This document shows positions 1 through 7,300 of a DNA stretch of 12,978 nt, piece after piece. Below the pieces are notes generated by a model, which was not told the DNA's origin, made no database searches, and worked only from the letters and a program-made list of their open reading frames with translations. Location: the NCBI GenBank assembly GCA_964407285.1, contig CAYOVG010000193.1, positions 1 through 12,978 on the forward strand, in the 5' to 3' direction. Each line of letters begins with the position of its first letter. Position 1 is the stretch's first letter. This stretch comes from CAYOVG01 sp964407285 (GTDB lineage Bacteria > Desulfobacterota > Syntrophobacteria > Syntrophobacterales > Syntrophobacteraceae). Position numbers and translations under genes: made by a program.

Positions 1-568
1 CAGGCTCGTCGAGGAGGATGAGCTGCGGGCCGGTGGCCAGAGCCCTGGCGATTTCCAGGATCTTCTGTTTCCCAAGAGGAAGAGTCCCCGCTTCCTGGTG
101 AGCCATATCCGCAAGCCCGACCATTTCCAGGTGCTCCATGGCTTCCTGCGCGATGCGGCGTTCCTCGCGGCACATCCACGGCATACGAAAGCCCGTGGAC
201 AGAAATCCGCTGTGCGTTCTCGGGTGGCGTCCCACCATGACATTTTCCAGAACCGTCATGCTTCTGAAAAGCGCCACGTGCTGGAACGTCCGGGAGATGC
301 CCAGGCGGGCGATTTGATGGGGCTGCAGCCCGTCTATCCGCTCACCGCGGAAAAGAACGCTGCCCGCCGTCGGGCGCAACAAACCGCTGATGCAGTGGAA
401 CAACGTGGTCTTCCCGGCCCCGTTGGGCCCGATGACGGCATGAATTCTCCCCGCTGAAATCTCACAATCGACGGAATCGAGGGCGACGACGCCCCCGAAA
501 GCCATGTGAAGATCCTTGAGTTCGAGTAAAGGAGACGCTGATGAGCTACCAGGTGAGGGTTCTTTCAT
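1..568 (-). CDS. livG: LivG-type ABC transporter ATP-binding protein (3' end cut by window edge)
   Basis: ATPase subunit of a branched-chain-amino-acid-type (HAAT) importer; it would bind the LivH/LivM permeases on the cytoplasmic face and power uptake. The visible 189 residues contain Walker A GPNGAGKT (residues 47-54), a Q-loop glutamine at 96 (SRTFQ), a LivG-style signature LPLGKQ (163-168) in place of LSGGQ, and Walker B LILLDEP (183-189), after which the gene leaves the window. The FxxMTVLENVMVG stretch and the insert before the signature are typical of LivG rather than LivF. The ATG at 566-568 is chosen because GGAG sits just upstream (GTGGAGTATCATG) and gives about 13 extra residues before the first beta strand; the next ATG (about 505) would cut into that strand. 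It is the fourth gene of the liv operon, 57 bp after livM. LivF is expected beyond the left edge. The family is certain, the substrate is not. Confidence 0.95.
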   Translation of the reverse strand, partial: MKEPSPGSSSASPLLELKDLHMAFGGVVALDSVDCEISAGRIHAVIGPNGAGKTTLFHCISGLLRPTAGSVLFRGERIDGLQPHQIARLGISRTFQHVALFRSMTVLENVMVGRHPRTHSGFLSTGFRMPWMCREERRIAQEAMEHLEMVGLADMAHQEAGTLPLGKQKILEIARALATGPQLILLDEP

Positions 569-625
569 GATACTCCACGGTTCGTTTGTTTCCTGCGTTG
601 CCTGTATCCGGTTCGGCATCCGTCT

Positions 626-1573
626 TCATGCGGGCCTGCGCCGCCGCGGAGCGAGCGAAACCAGCCCACGCGGCAGGAAAAGCGCTACACAGAGCAAAAT
701 GGCCCCGTAAACGACGACCTCGAAGTCCGCAAACACCTGGAGCCATTCGTTGCCGATAAACGTGAGCACCACGGTCCCCAGGATCGCTCCCCAGAGGCTT
801 TGCATGCCGCCTAGCATGACCATTAACACGAACCGGATGGACCACATGAGATCGAAGGAACTCGGGTTCAGAGACCTCACGTAATGGGTGAAAAAACTCC
901 CGGCGAGGGCGGCGCATACGGCGCTCAGAATGAAAACCCGTATTTTGAACCGGGCGGTAGGAACGCCCATGGCGTCCGCCGCCGTTTCCTCTTCATGAAT
1001 GGCGCGAAGCGCCCTGCCCACCCGCGAGTGGAGCACATTCATGCAGAACAGGAGCACCAGGAATACGGTCCCCCACACCATGTAGTACCAGGTGACGTCG
1101 CTGGTGATCTTCTTTCCCGCAATCACCAGGGCGGGAATGTCCACCATGCCGGAGGGTCCGCCCGTCCACTCGACCTCCTGGTTGAGGATGATGTGCACGA
1201 TGACGCCGAAGCCCAGGGTGGCCATGGCCAGGTAGTGGCCCTTGAGCCTGAGCGACGGAATTCCCACGATCCAGGCGACCACGCCGGACACGGCGCACCC
1301 CACCGGGACCGCGGATATCGGATGCCAGTGGAAATGGGAAGTCAACATACCCGACATGTAGGCCCCGATGCCGAAGAAAGCGGCCTGGGCCATCGATACC
1401 TGCCCCGCGTATCCCATGAGCATGGAGAGCCCGAGATTCACGATGCAGAAAATGCCCGCGAAGACCATCACGTCCACGTAATGCGAAGTCGCCTTGAACT
1501 GGCCCACCGCCAGGGGAAAAAAGGCGATCAGCAGCACCACGCCCGCAAAGACCCATTTATCGCTTCTCTGCAT
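626..1573 (-). CDS. livM: LivM-type ABC transporter permease
   Basis: Integral inner-membrane permease (BPD_transp_2 family, 315 residues), forming the translocation path with LivH. Hydrophobic helices run through most of the protein from residue 8 on. Family landmarks are visible: GYAGQVSMAQAAFFGIGAY (about 54-72), the TGGPSGM motif (137-143) in the loop typical of LivM, and the EAA-like cytoplasmic loop AIHEEETAADAMGV (about 191-204) that docks the ATPase. It ends in a basic RRRRPA tail. The ATG is only 2 bp past the livH stop codon, so translation is probably coupled. Substrates of this family in deltaproteobacteria include branched-chain amino acids, but also amides and aromatic or other small carboxylates; the sequence does not decide. 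Confidence 0.95.
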   Translation of the reverse strand: MQRSDKWVFAGVVLLIAFFPLAVGQFKATSHYVDVMVFAGIFCIVNLGLSMLMGYAGQVSMAQAAFFGIGAYMSGMLTSHFHWHPISAVPVGCAVSGVVAWIVGIPSLRLKGHYLAMATLGFGVIVHIILNQEVEWTGGPSGMVDIPALVIAGKKITSDVTWYYMVWGTVFLVLLFCMNVLHSRVGRALRAIHEEETAADAMGVPTARFKIRVFILSAVCAALAGSFFTHYVRSLNPSSFDLMWSIRFVLMVMLGGMQSLWGAILGTVVLTFIGNEWLQVFADFEVVVYGAILLCVALFLPRGLVSLAPRRRRPA

Positions 1574-1575
1574 CG

Positions 1576-2520
1576 TCAGAACCTTTTCAACCTGGCCGCC
1601 TCGCGGCTTCCGAAAAGCCCCTCGGGCTTGAAGAACAGCGCGAGCAGGAGAATGAGCAGCGCGACGGCGTCCTTGTAACCGGAGGAAAGATACCCGGCGC
1701 AGAAGGATTCGGCCAGGCCCAGGAGGAGCCCCGCCACCATCGCTCCGAAGAACTGCCCGAGTCCGCCGAGGACCGCAGCGCCGAACCCCTTCAATCCCAG
1801 AAGCGCGCCCCTGTCGTATTCCATGAGGGAGATCGGGGTTATGACCACCCCGGCGGCGGCCCCGATCGCGGCGCTCAGCATGAACGATATGAGAACCATC
1901 TGCCGGACGGGAATACCGCTCAACCTCGCCGAACGGGGGTTGTCCGCGCAGGCGAGCATCGCCTTGCCGTAGAGCGATTTACGGAAGAAGAGCGTCAGAA
2001 GCGCCACCACCAGCGCCGTAATCCCCCAAACCCACAGGGCCTGGAGCTGCAATGCGGCCCCGCCGAGGATAATCGGGGTCCCCTGGGTGAACGGGGGAAG
2101 AGCGTACGGATCCTTACCCCACTGGAGCATGGCGCCGCCCTTCAAAACGATGGATACGGCAATGGTTATGATGATAAGGGAAAGGACGCTCGTATTCCGG
2201 GCCCGCCGCAGCACGAACCTGTCCATGGCGACACCCAGACAACCCACCAACACCACCGAAGCCGGAAATGCAATCAGAATGGGAAGTTGAAGCGACCCCA
2301 CGAGGAACACCGCCATCAAGCCGCCCAGCATGACGAATTCCCCCTGGGCGAAATTGATCACTTCAGTAACGTTGTAGATGATATTGTACCCGATCGCCAC
2401 CAGAGCGTAGATCGCTCCGGTGGTCAGACCGGTAATTGCGTACTGGAGCCAGTCGGCTCCCCAAAAAGGTCCCGTCACGCTATTTTTCCACCATACAGAC
2501 TTGATCCACGGAATACACAC
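1576..2520 (-). CDS. livH: LivH-type ABC transporter permease
   Basis: Second permease of the HAAT importer (BPD_transp_2). The ITGLTTGAIYALVAIGYNIIYN segment followed by VINFAQGEFVMLGG (about 54-67) is the usual LivH N-terminus, and ACADNPRSARLSGIPV near residue 190-205 is the EAA-like loop contacting the ATPase. The frame given opens with GTG at 2518-2520 (314 residues), 12 bp after the livK stop, but no ribosome binding site precedes it. GTG at 2476-2478 (codon 15) is preceded by GGTGGA at good spacing and gives a 300-residue protein whose first residues better match LivH length, so the real start may be 2478. It lies between livK and livM in a tight operon. Function at family level is secure; the start is not. 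Confidence 0.94.
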   Translation of the reverse strand: MCIPWIKSVWWKNSVTGPFWGADWLQYAITGLTTGAIYALVAIGYNIIYNVTEVINFAQGEFVMLGGLMAVFLVGSLQLPILIAFPASVVLVGCLGVAMDRFVLRRARNTSVLSLIIITIAVSIVLKGGAMLQWGKDPYALPPFTQGTPIILGGAALQLQALWVWGITALVVALLTLFFRKSLYGKAMLACADNPRSARLSGIPVRQMVLISFMLSAAIGAAAGVVITPISLMEYDRGALLGLKGFGAAVLGGLGQFFGAMVAGLLLGLAESFCAGYLSSGYKDAVALLILLLALFFKPEGLFGSREAARLKRF

Positions 2521-2532
2521 GCATAATACACA

Positions 2533-3711
2533 CTATTGAGCCAGCGCCCAATCGCCGTTCTTCACGACCACCATTTCAAGATCGTCCTTGTTCAGACCGC
2601 AATGGTCCGTCGGCGACATATTGAACACGCCGTGCTGGCCCACAAACCCCTTCGTGTTCTCGAGATAATCCCTGATTTTGGCCGGGTCCGGTCCGACCGC
2701 CTTGAGGGCGGCGATGGCCAGGTGCATGGAATCCCACGCATGACCGCCGAAGGACGACACCGGCTCCTTGAACCGTTCTTCGTATTCCTTGCTGTACTGC
2801 ATGATCACCGGCTTTTGGGAGTTATCGTCGGGAAGAAGAGGTCCCACATTCACGCGGGCCAGGGCAAGCAACACGCCTTCCGCCGCGCCGCCGGCCAGTT
2901 CCAGGTTCTTGCGATTCCCGAAACCGTGGCTCTGATACAGCGGAATGGAAGACATGCCCAATTCCCGCCAGTTCTTCACCGCCAGTATCTGGGTGGGGCC
3001 AATGGACCAGTTCACGATCGCCTGGGGTTCCGTGCCCCGGATCTTCGTCAATTGGGCCGATAGATCGGTATCCTTGGGGCCGAAGGTCTCATCCGCCACG
3101 ATGGTGATGCCGTATTCAGGGGCCAGTTTTACCAGTTCCTCCTTGCCGGCGGCTCCAAAGCCGGTTGAATCGCACATAATGCCGATCTTCGTAATCCCTT
3201 TGGATTTCATATGGTCGTAAATCTTCCCGACCACGTGGCTTTCGGAGCCCGCAACCTTGAACACCCATTTGCGGGATTCGATGGGGGTGACGATCTTGTA
3301 GCTGGATGCGCAGGAAATCAAGGGGACCTGGGCCTCCTCGGCAGCGCTCACAATGGCGAGGCTCTCTCCCGTACGGCTGGGACCGACGACAACCGACACT
3401 TCGTCCGTCTTGACGAGGTTCTTGAACTTCAGGTTGGCCTTGGCGGTATCGCTTTCGTCATCGTAGAGCACCAGTTCCACGGGATGCCCGTTGATGCCGC
3501 CGTTCTTATTGAGTTCCTCCACAATCATTTCCGCGGTCTTCTTTTCCGGCTCGCCGAGAAAAGAACCGACACCCGTCACGGAGAACAGCGCACCGATCTT
3601 ATAGGGCTTGTCCGCCGCGGACAATTCCCCGCGAGGAACCATCGCCAGGACTCCGCCTACCAGAAGCAACACCAGAAAAGCCGCTCTCACCATTCCTGTT
3701 GACCTCTTCAT
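2533..3711 (-). CDS. livK: LivK-type periplasmic substrate-binding protein
   Basis: Periplasmic binding protein (Peripla_BP_6, type I fold, 392 residues) that captures the solute and delivers it to LivHM. The N-terminus MKRSTGMVRAAFLVLLLVGG is a classic signal peptide with probable cleavage near LSA/AD (residues 30-34). No lipobox cysteine is present, so it should be soluble. The mature protein opens with YKIGALFSVTG and continues with GGINGHPVELVLYDDE and VSVVVGPSRTGESLA, as in ABC amino-acid receptors. The ATG at 3709-3711 is chosen because GGAGGAAAG lies 7-8 nt upstream and the signal peptide starts there; the frame stays open to 3804 but that stretch contains the leader terminator. It is first in the liv operon, behind a structured leader. 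The ligand cannot be named; many relatives bind non-amino-acid substrates. Confidence 0.94.
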   Translation of the reverse strand: MKRSTGMVRAAFLVLLLVGGVLAMVPRGELSAADKPYKIGALFSVTGVGSFLGEPEKKTAEMIVEELNKNGGINGHPVELVLYDDESDTAKANLKFKNLVKTDEVSVVVGPSRTGESLAIVSAAEEAQVPLISCASSYKIVTPIESRKWVFKVAGSESHVVGKIYDHMKSKGITKIGIMCDSTGFGAAGKEELVKLAPEYGITIVADETFGPKDTDLSAQLTKIRGTEPQAIVNWSIGPTQILAVKNWRELGMSSIPLYQSHGFGNRKNLELAGGAAEGVLLALARVNVGPLLPDDNSQKPVIMQYSKEYEERFKEPVSSFGGHAWDSMHLAIAALKAVGPDPAKIRDYLENTKGFVGQHGVFNMSPTDHCGLNKDDLEMVVVKNGDWALAQ

Positions 3712-3778
3712 AGCCTTTCCTCCAAGTTGATCATGCCCCACAACAAAACTCCACTTTTCCCCTTCACCGCACACCCAC

Positions 3779-3807
3779 AAAAAAAGCCGTGGCGAAGAAA
3801 CCACGGC
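3779..3807 (-). terminator. intrinsic terminator in the liv leader (candidate attenuator)
   Basis: Read on the minus strand, GCCGTGG (3807-3801) and CCACGGC (3792-3786) form a perfect 7-bp stem around the 8-nt loop TTTCTTCG, followed directly by seven T residues (3785-3779). This is a textbook rho-independent terminator. It sits about 70 nt before the livK start codon and points into the operon, so either it ends a separate upstream RNA or it attenuates liv transcription. Confidence 0.85.
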
Positions 3808-3988
3808 AGAACCTGTCTACGCGCCGCGGGCGCTTCGTCCGGCGCCTCTTCCGCCCTCGATACAACTCTCACCGGCATCGGACCGATCAGCCGCGACAAC
3901 CCCAGTGAGCTGGAAGGTCTCGATTTTTCCAGTATTTGTGCATACCTGTCTTCGGATTTCACATCCTGAGGGCAAGCCTCCTCGAGTA
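3779..3988 (-). ncRNA. structured leader RNA or small RNA upstream of livK
   Basis: This is the stretch between the candidate start point and the intrinsic terminator. It contains several further inverted repeats on the minus strand: CCAG-ctca-CTGG, ATCGG-t-CCGAT and GGCGC-cggacgaa-GCGCC. I could not match it to a known riboswitch, T-box or 6S RNA consensus by eye. A GTG-started frame (3962-3708, 84 codons) runs through it and ends with a TGA overlapping the livK ATG (ATGA). It contains no run of Leu, Ile or Val codons as a classical leader peptide would, and the terminator lies inside it. Whether it is an attenuator leader, a free small RNA or a small gene is open. Confidence 0.4.
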
Positions 3989-3994
3989 ATTACC

Positions 3995-4024
3995 TACATA
4001 TTCAATTTTTCTTCTTTTTGTCAA
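3995..4024 (-). promoter_or_regulatory. candidate sigma-70 promoter of the liv leader
   Basis: On the minus strand a perfect -35 box TTGACA (4024-4019) is followed by an 18-nt A-rich spacer and a weak -10 box TATGTA (4000-3995). Initiation would fall near 3988, giving an RNA of about 210 nt up to the terminator at 3779, or a liv mRNA with a leader of about 280 nt. The -35 match and AT-rich spacer are convincing; the -10 is only 3/6. Confidence 0.5.
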
Positions 4025-4457
4025 GGGTAAAACCATTGCGCAAGTCCCTTTTCGGAGCACGGAAGCACTTCGTGATCGGTTTCACACCCGGATTGAGTTC
4101 TCCGCTTTCCGCCGCCCGCGCCGAAACGACCGGTGCTATCGAATAATTGACGCCCCGCCGTCCTATTGACCGGGAGTATTGGGATAAGAAATAATGAGAG
4201 CGGAAGAGTCCATTTCTCCTTCGGACTTTTGTCGGCGCGCACGAGCGACGGGTTTGGGTTATCCGCCCGTTCGTGTTGTGGTGTCGAAGCGTGAACGGGG
4301 CCGTTCGCCCCGAAGTATCAAAGGGGGAACGGTACGGTGAAGCGGGGCGTCCGGCGGTTGCCGTCCGAACAGGAAGTAGAAGATGTGGAAACAGGATGTG
4401 GTAGGTACAGAATAGGAAGCAGTAGATGTAAAATTGGGAAGTAACACGGGAAGTAAA
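4025..4457. other. non-coding stretch between liv leader and nucleotidyltransferase remnant
   Basis: No credible gene is seen on either strand; the long minus-strand frame here has an unnatural composition. A possible plus-strand promoter is TTGACC (4166-4171), 18-nt spacer, AATAAT (4190-4195). Just after it AAGAGTCC (4204-4211) can pair with GGACTTTT (4223-4230), a weak terminator-like hairpin. GAACGG-gg-CCGTTC (4294-4306) overlaps CGGGGC-cgttc-GCCCCG (4296-4312), two mutually exclusive hairpins. The last 90 bp are purine-rich with degenerate repeats. Confidence 0.6.
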
Positions 4458-4458
4458 A
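4371..4458 (+). repeat. purine-rich degenerate direct repeats
   Basis: AGGAAGTAGAAGATGT (4371-4386) recurs as AGGAAGCAGTAGATGT (4414-4429), 14 of 16 bases identical. GGGAAGTAA occurs at 4436-4444 and 4448-4456. GATGTGG also occurs twice (4382 and 4395 region). The tract has a strong G+A bias on the plus strand and runs up to the ATG of the nucleotidyltransferase remnant. Its role is unknown. Confidence 0.5.
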
Positions 4459-4709
4459 TGAAAACCGTTCATCTATTCGAGACTTTGATCACGACCGGCG
4501 TAACAGGCGAGAGAACGGGTATAGACAGCACATTCAAGTATATTGTCGAGATGCTCGAGTCGTTCGGGATCACCTTTGTCGTTACCGGCGCCATGGCGCT
4601 GGGACTCATCGCCAGACCGAGGTACTCGGCCGATATCGACCTCATTGTTCTTGTTAGATCAAAGAACGCCTTGACTCAAACTTCCGCAGTGCCGCGGAAG
4701 CCTGTATAG
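4458..4709 (+). pseudogene. truncated nucleotidyltransferase (AbiEii/MNT-like) gene remnant
   Basis: The 83-residue frame begins MKTVHLFETL and contains TFKYIVEMLESFGITFVVTGAMALG, then ARPRYSADIDLIVLV. This pattern (a helix, [GA]xxALG, a conserved RxSADID with the metal-binding DxD) is the start of the DNA polymerase beta-like nucleotidyltransferase fold, as in AbiEii-type toxins and MNT proteins. Family members need another 70-150 residues after DID; here the frame ends 19 residues later with an unrelated tail. The following sequence in other frames shows no convincing continuation, so I read it as a 5' fragment, possibly frameshifted near 4670. The ATG at 4458 has GGGAAG 5-6 nt upstream. 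No antitoxin or HEPN partner is nearby. It is unlikely to be active. Confidence 0.6.
4681..4700 (-). terminator. hairpin downstream of the EamA gene, possible terminator
   Basis: CTTCCGC and GCGGAAG form a perfect 7-bp stem with a 6-nt loop. Read on the minus strand it is followed by TTTGAG, a poor U-tract. It lies 114 bp after the EamA stop codon and overlaps the tail of the nucleotidyltransferase remnant, so it could end minus-strand transcription there. Confidence 0.35.
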
Positions 4710-4813
4710 TACCTCCGAAGTATCAATCGCTTTGTGCGGTTACGGACGGCTGCCGGCCGCGACCGGGGCGGCTGCATCGGCGCGGGGGGATCACGAACTT
4801 CCGCCGTCGTGCG

Positions 4814-5239
4814 CTACCTTGCCAGCAGCATCACCGCGACCAGACCGAAAGCGATACCCACAACTTGACGGATTCCGATTGGCTCCCGCAGGAAGATGAA
4901 AGCGAGCACGACCGTCAGAATCATGTACAGATTGCATAAGGGCAACACTACACTGACATCGGCCAGCCGAAGCGCCCTGAAGAACGCCAGGGAAGCGATT
5001 CCGCCGAACAATCCTCCCACCGCCGCCACGACCACCCCGCTCACGGACGGGCAACTCAGGTTGCGAAACGCCGCCAATGCCACGAATAACCATGCCGCCG
5101 TAGTCACGGTAAAGGAAGCGGTGGTCGAGTCGATACGGCTCGAAGCGATCTTCACCAGCAATCCCCATACTCCTGAACAAACGATGTAGACAGCGATAAG
5201 AAAGCGCCAATCACCAATACAAACCTTCAGCAACTCCAT
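4814..5239 (-). CDS. EamA-type (DMT superfamily) small transporter
   Basis: Predicted inner-membrane protein of 141 residues with five hydrophobic helices (about 12-28, 40-58, 66-86, 94-114, 118-139). The segment FFRALRLADVSVVLPLCNLY followed by LAFIFLREPIGIRQVVGIAFG is the characteristic C-terminal half of an EamA domain, including the conserved E-x-hydrophobic step. At this length it is a single EamA unit, so it would be expected to work as a dimer like small multidrug resistance proteins. The ATG at 5237-5239 is the first in frame, with a modest GGGAT upstream. It stands alone, and its substrate cannot be inferred. Confidence 0.85.
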   Translation of the reverse strand: MELLKVCIGDWRFLIAVYIVCSGVWGLLVKIASSRIDSTTASFTVTTAAWLFVALAAFRNLSCPSVSGVVVAAVGGLFGGIASLAFFRALRLADVSVVLPLCNLYMILTVVLAFIFLREPIGIRQVVGIAFGLVAVMLLAR

Positions 5240-5632
5240 AAATCCCGATCCCCAATCCCGAGCAATGCGGCAAGCCGATACGGCGACCCCTTCAATAATT
5301 CATCCGTACGTAACGCGGCGCCCCGACAAGGGGGCCCGTTCGTCCATCCGGCAACTCAGGGGATCGAGATTATTCAAGATTTGTGCCTCAAGTCGAGAAT
5401 ACGTCAATCCGGGCAGGAAGTGCCGTTTGGCTATGGCAATGCTCCTTTGCATCTCTCCTAAGACGATTTCCGAGAATGGATTTACCCGGACCGGTATTGC
5501 CGGCAGGCGCTGCGGAGTCGCGGTACCGGTAAGTGCTTTGCCGGAAACCGCCTCAGCAATACCCTCCGCCAAAGTACGGGGAGATGGGGAATGAAGACGG
5601 AATCGAATGGAAAGTCGATGAAAGGAGCAACG
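5240..5632. other. intergenic stretch without a confident gene
   Basis: Two overlapping opposite-strand open frames are present (plus 5265-5594, 109 codons; minus 5300-5572, 90 codons). Neither has a clear ribosome binding site, and neither gives a recognisable domain. The minus frame has slightly more protein-like composition (a segment IVLGEMQRSIAIAKRHFLPG). The stretch may be a decayed gene or plain spacer. Confidence 0.5.
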
Positions 5633-7300
5633 CTAAGCGGCTATGACAAGCATCTTCTCAATGAATTTTTCGAGCGTTTCCGTCATCCCCGGACTCAAGT
5701 CGATGAACTGTATACCAAGCTCGTACTTGCCGTCCTCTATCCTTATGTTTCGTAGTTTACCTTTAAGCTGCCCGAAATCCTCGTCTCCGATGAAATGGGT
5801 ATGGATGATCACGTCTCCGCCCGCTTTCGGAACGGAGAACACGCCGCCTTCACCTTGCCGGAGCACGAACTTGCAGCCTCCAGGGCTCAAATCCAGTATA
5901 GCGCCGGTGCGCAGTTCATCATCGATCTGCAGTTTCGTCGGTATGAAGCATCCAACTCTCAAGTGCTTCCGCAAGTCGAGGCTCTCGGCTTTCTTAGGAT
6001 ACGCTATGAACAGAAGCCGGAAGGGCTTCGAAGAGCGCCCCAGCACCACGGAACGAAAGCCGTAAACCGTCCCCTCGTTGACATACCTGACGATTACCGG
6101 CTCCTTCTCAAACAGGTTTCTCAGGAGCTGCTCACCCTCGGGCAACATAAGTATGAGGAACCTCCCCGCCTCCATTCCGACCAGGGTGGTGACGAATCGA
6201 TATTCCTTTCCCAGGGGACTCAATACCATTTCGTTGCCAAGCTGAGCTTTGATGAGCCATTCCCGCTCTTCTACCTGCTTCTTGTGAAATCCCAGAAATG
6301 ACGAAAAAGCTTCGACGAAGACCGGGTCGAGAGTGCGGCTCATTTCGTCGTTCATAAACTGGAGAGCAACTGACGGAGCGAGTGGAGTCCCGGAAGTCCC
6401 CTTGCTGATGAGTCTGTCGTAGACATTGATTATGTGAGCGACTCGCGCATACTCATGGATTTCATCCCCCTTCAACCCCTCCGGGTAACCGGACCCGTCG
6501 AGCGCCTCATGATGGCTCAACACCAGGCGCAATTGATCTTCCGTCATCATGGCGGTCCTGCTGAGCTGCTGGTAAGCTGCAACAGGGTGTTTCTTCAAGA
6601 TTTCGAACCTGTCACAGCCCGGCGCGGACGCACTGCCGAGGATGCGCTCCTGGATGATGTGCTTACCGATATCATGAAAGAGGGCTCCGAGGCCGAAGTC
6701 TTTTATCCGTTTCTTATCCCAACCCAGAAATTTGCAGAAAAGCATTCCCAGGAGCATTACGCGAACCGAATGCCTGGGCAAATCAAAGTCTCTCGGCAGG
6801 CAGGACAGCAACTCTTCGGGGGCATTGAACGTATGCTGAAGATGCAGGAAGCAGTTCTCACAGAACTGAAGGCCGAGCCTCAAGTTGCATTTATTCGGCT
6901 CCTCCCGTGTTACTCTATTCAATACCACGAAAGCATTTTCCAGCAACAGCGCAGCCTTATCGCCAACACTCAAAGCGGAGGAATCGAGGGTGCTCTGAAG
7001 CACATAACTCAGATATGCAAGATAACGGTCCTCATCCGACGTTCCGAGATACACTTCATATATGCCCCTCCCCTTGAGGCGGCCCAACGCTTTCCTGGTG
7101 ATTATGGAGCCTCGCTCCAGAAGCCGCTCACCGGCATCTTGCCCGGAGCCTTCTTTTTCGATATGGAACACGTCGCATGGAAACTCCGTATCGGCAACGA
7201 GGCACCTCACTTTAACCGGGAAATAGCCTGCATTCCAACTCTCTGATGGTCTGGAACCGCACATTGCCGTATGGTGGTTGGTTTTCGAAACAGTCCGCAT
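5633..7300 (-). CDS. HD-GYP phosphodiesterase fused to YcgR-like/PilZ cyclic-di-GMP receptor
   Basis: Soluble 555-residue protein predicted to hydrolyse and sense cyclic di-GMP. Residues 20-110 form an N-terminal region that could be DUF3391-like. The HD-GYP domain follows (about 175-300): H177, HDIGK at 209-213, H238, HH at 263-264, then D-GSGYP (268-273) and ARVxxxxNVYD (D295). All expected metal ligands and the GYP motif are present, so activity is likely. Residues 353-438 resemble the YcgR/PilZN flagellar-brake fold. The C-terminal PilZ domain has both binding motifs, RKHLR (444-448, RxxxR) and DLSPGG (470-475, DxSxxG). The ATG at 7298-7300 is preferred because AGGGA lies upstream; an in-frame ATG at 7364-7366 would add 22 residues. 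It is transcribed divergently from the glycosyltransferase gene. Domain calls are firm; the biological output (motility, matrix) is unknown. Confidence 0.9.
   Translation of the reverse strand: MRTVSKTNHHTAMCGSRPSESWNAGYFPVKVRCLVADTEFPCDVFHIEKEGSGQDAGERLLERGSIITRKALGRLKGRGIYEVYLGTSDEDRYLAYLSYVLQSTLDSSALSVGDKAALLLENAFVVLNRVTREEPNKCNLRLGLQFCENCFLHLQHTFNAPEELLSCLPRDFDLPRHSVRVMLLGMLFCKFLGWDKKRIKDFGLGALFHDIGKHIIQERILGSASAPGCDRFEILKKHPVAAYQQLSRTAMMTEDQLRLVLSHHEALDGSGYPEGLKGDEIHEYARVAHIINVYDRLISKGTSGTPLAPSVALQFMNDEMSRTLDPVFVEAFSSFLGFHKKQVEEREWLIKAQLGNEMVLSPLGKEYRFVTTLVGMEAGRFLILMLPEGEQLLRNLFEKEPVIVRYVNEGTVYGFRSVVLGRSSKPFRLLFIAYPKKAESLDLRKHLRVGCFIPTKLQIDDELRTGAILDLSPGGCKFVLRQGEGGVFSVPKAGGDVIIHTHFIGDEDFGQLKGKLRNIRIEDGKYELGIQFIDLSPGMTETLEKFIEKMLVIAA

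Noticed and set aside
884..1678. 264-codon plus-strand open frame opposite livM
   Set aside because: It is an antisense shadow of the GC-rich livM gene, rich in His/Gly/Arg and without any motif; livM is clearly the real gene.
4002..4472. 156-codon minus-strand open frame
   Set aside because: The translation is Arg/Ser/Pro-rich with no domain, no ribosome binding site and no conserved-looking segment. It overlaps hairpins, the liv leader promoter and the start of the nucleotidyltransferase remnant.
5460..5594. Plus-strand residues GVAVPVSALPE resemble the N-terminal motif of 4-alpha-glucanotransferases (MalQ)
   Set aside because: The match is about ten residues, the following GIGEF-like motif is missing and the frame ends soon after. 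It is too short to call even a remnant.
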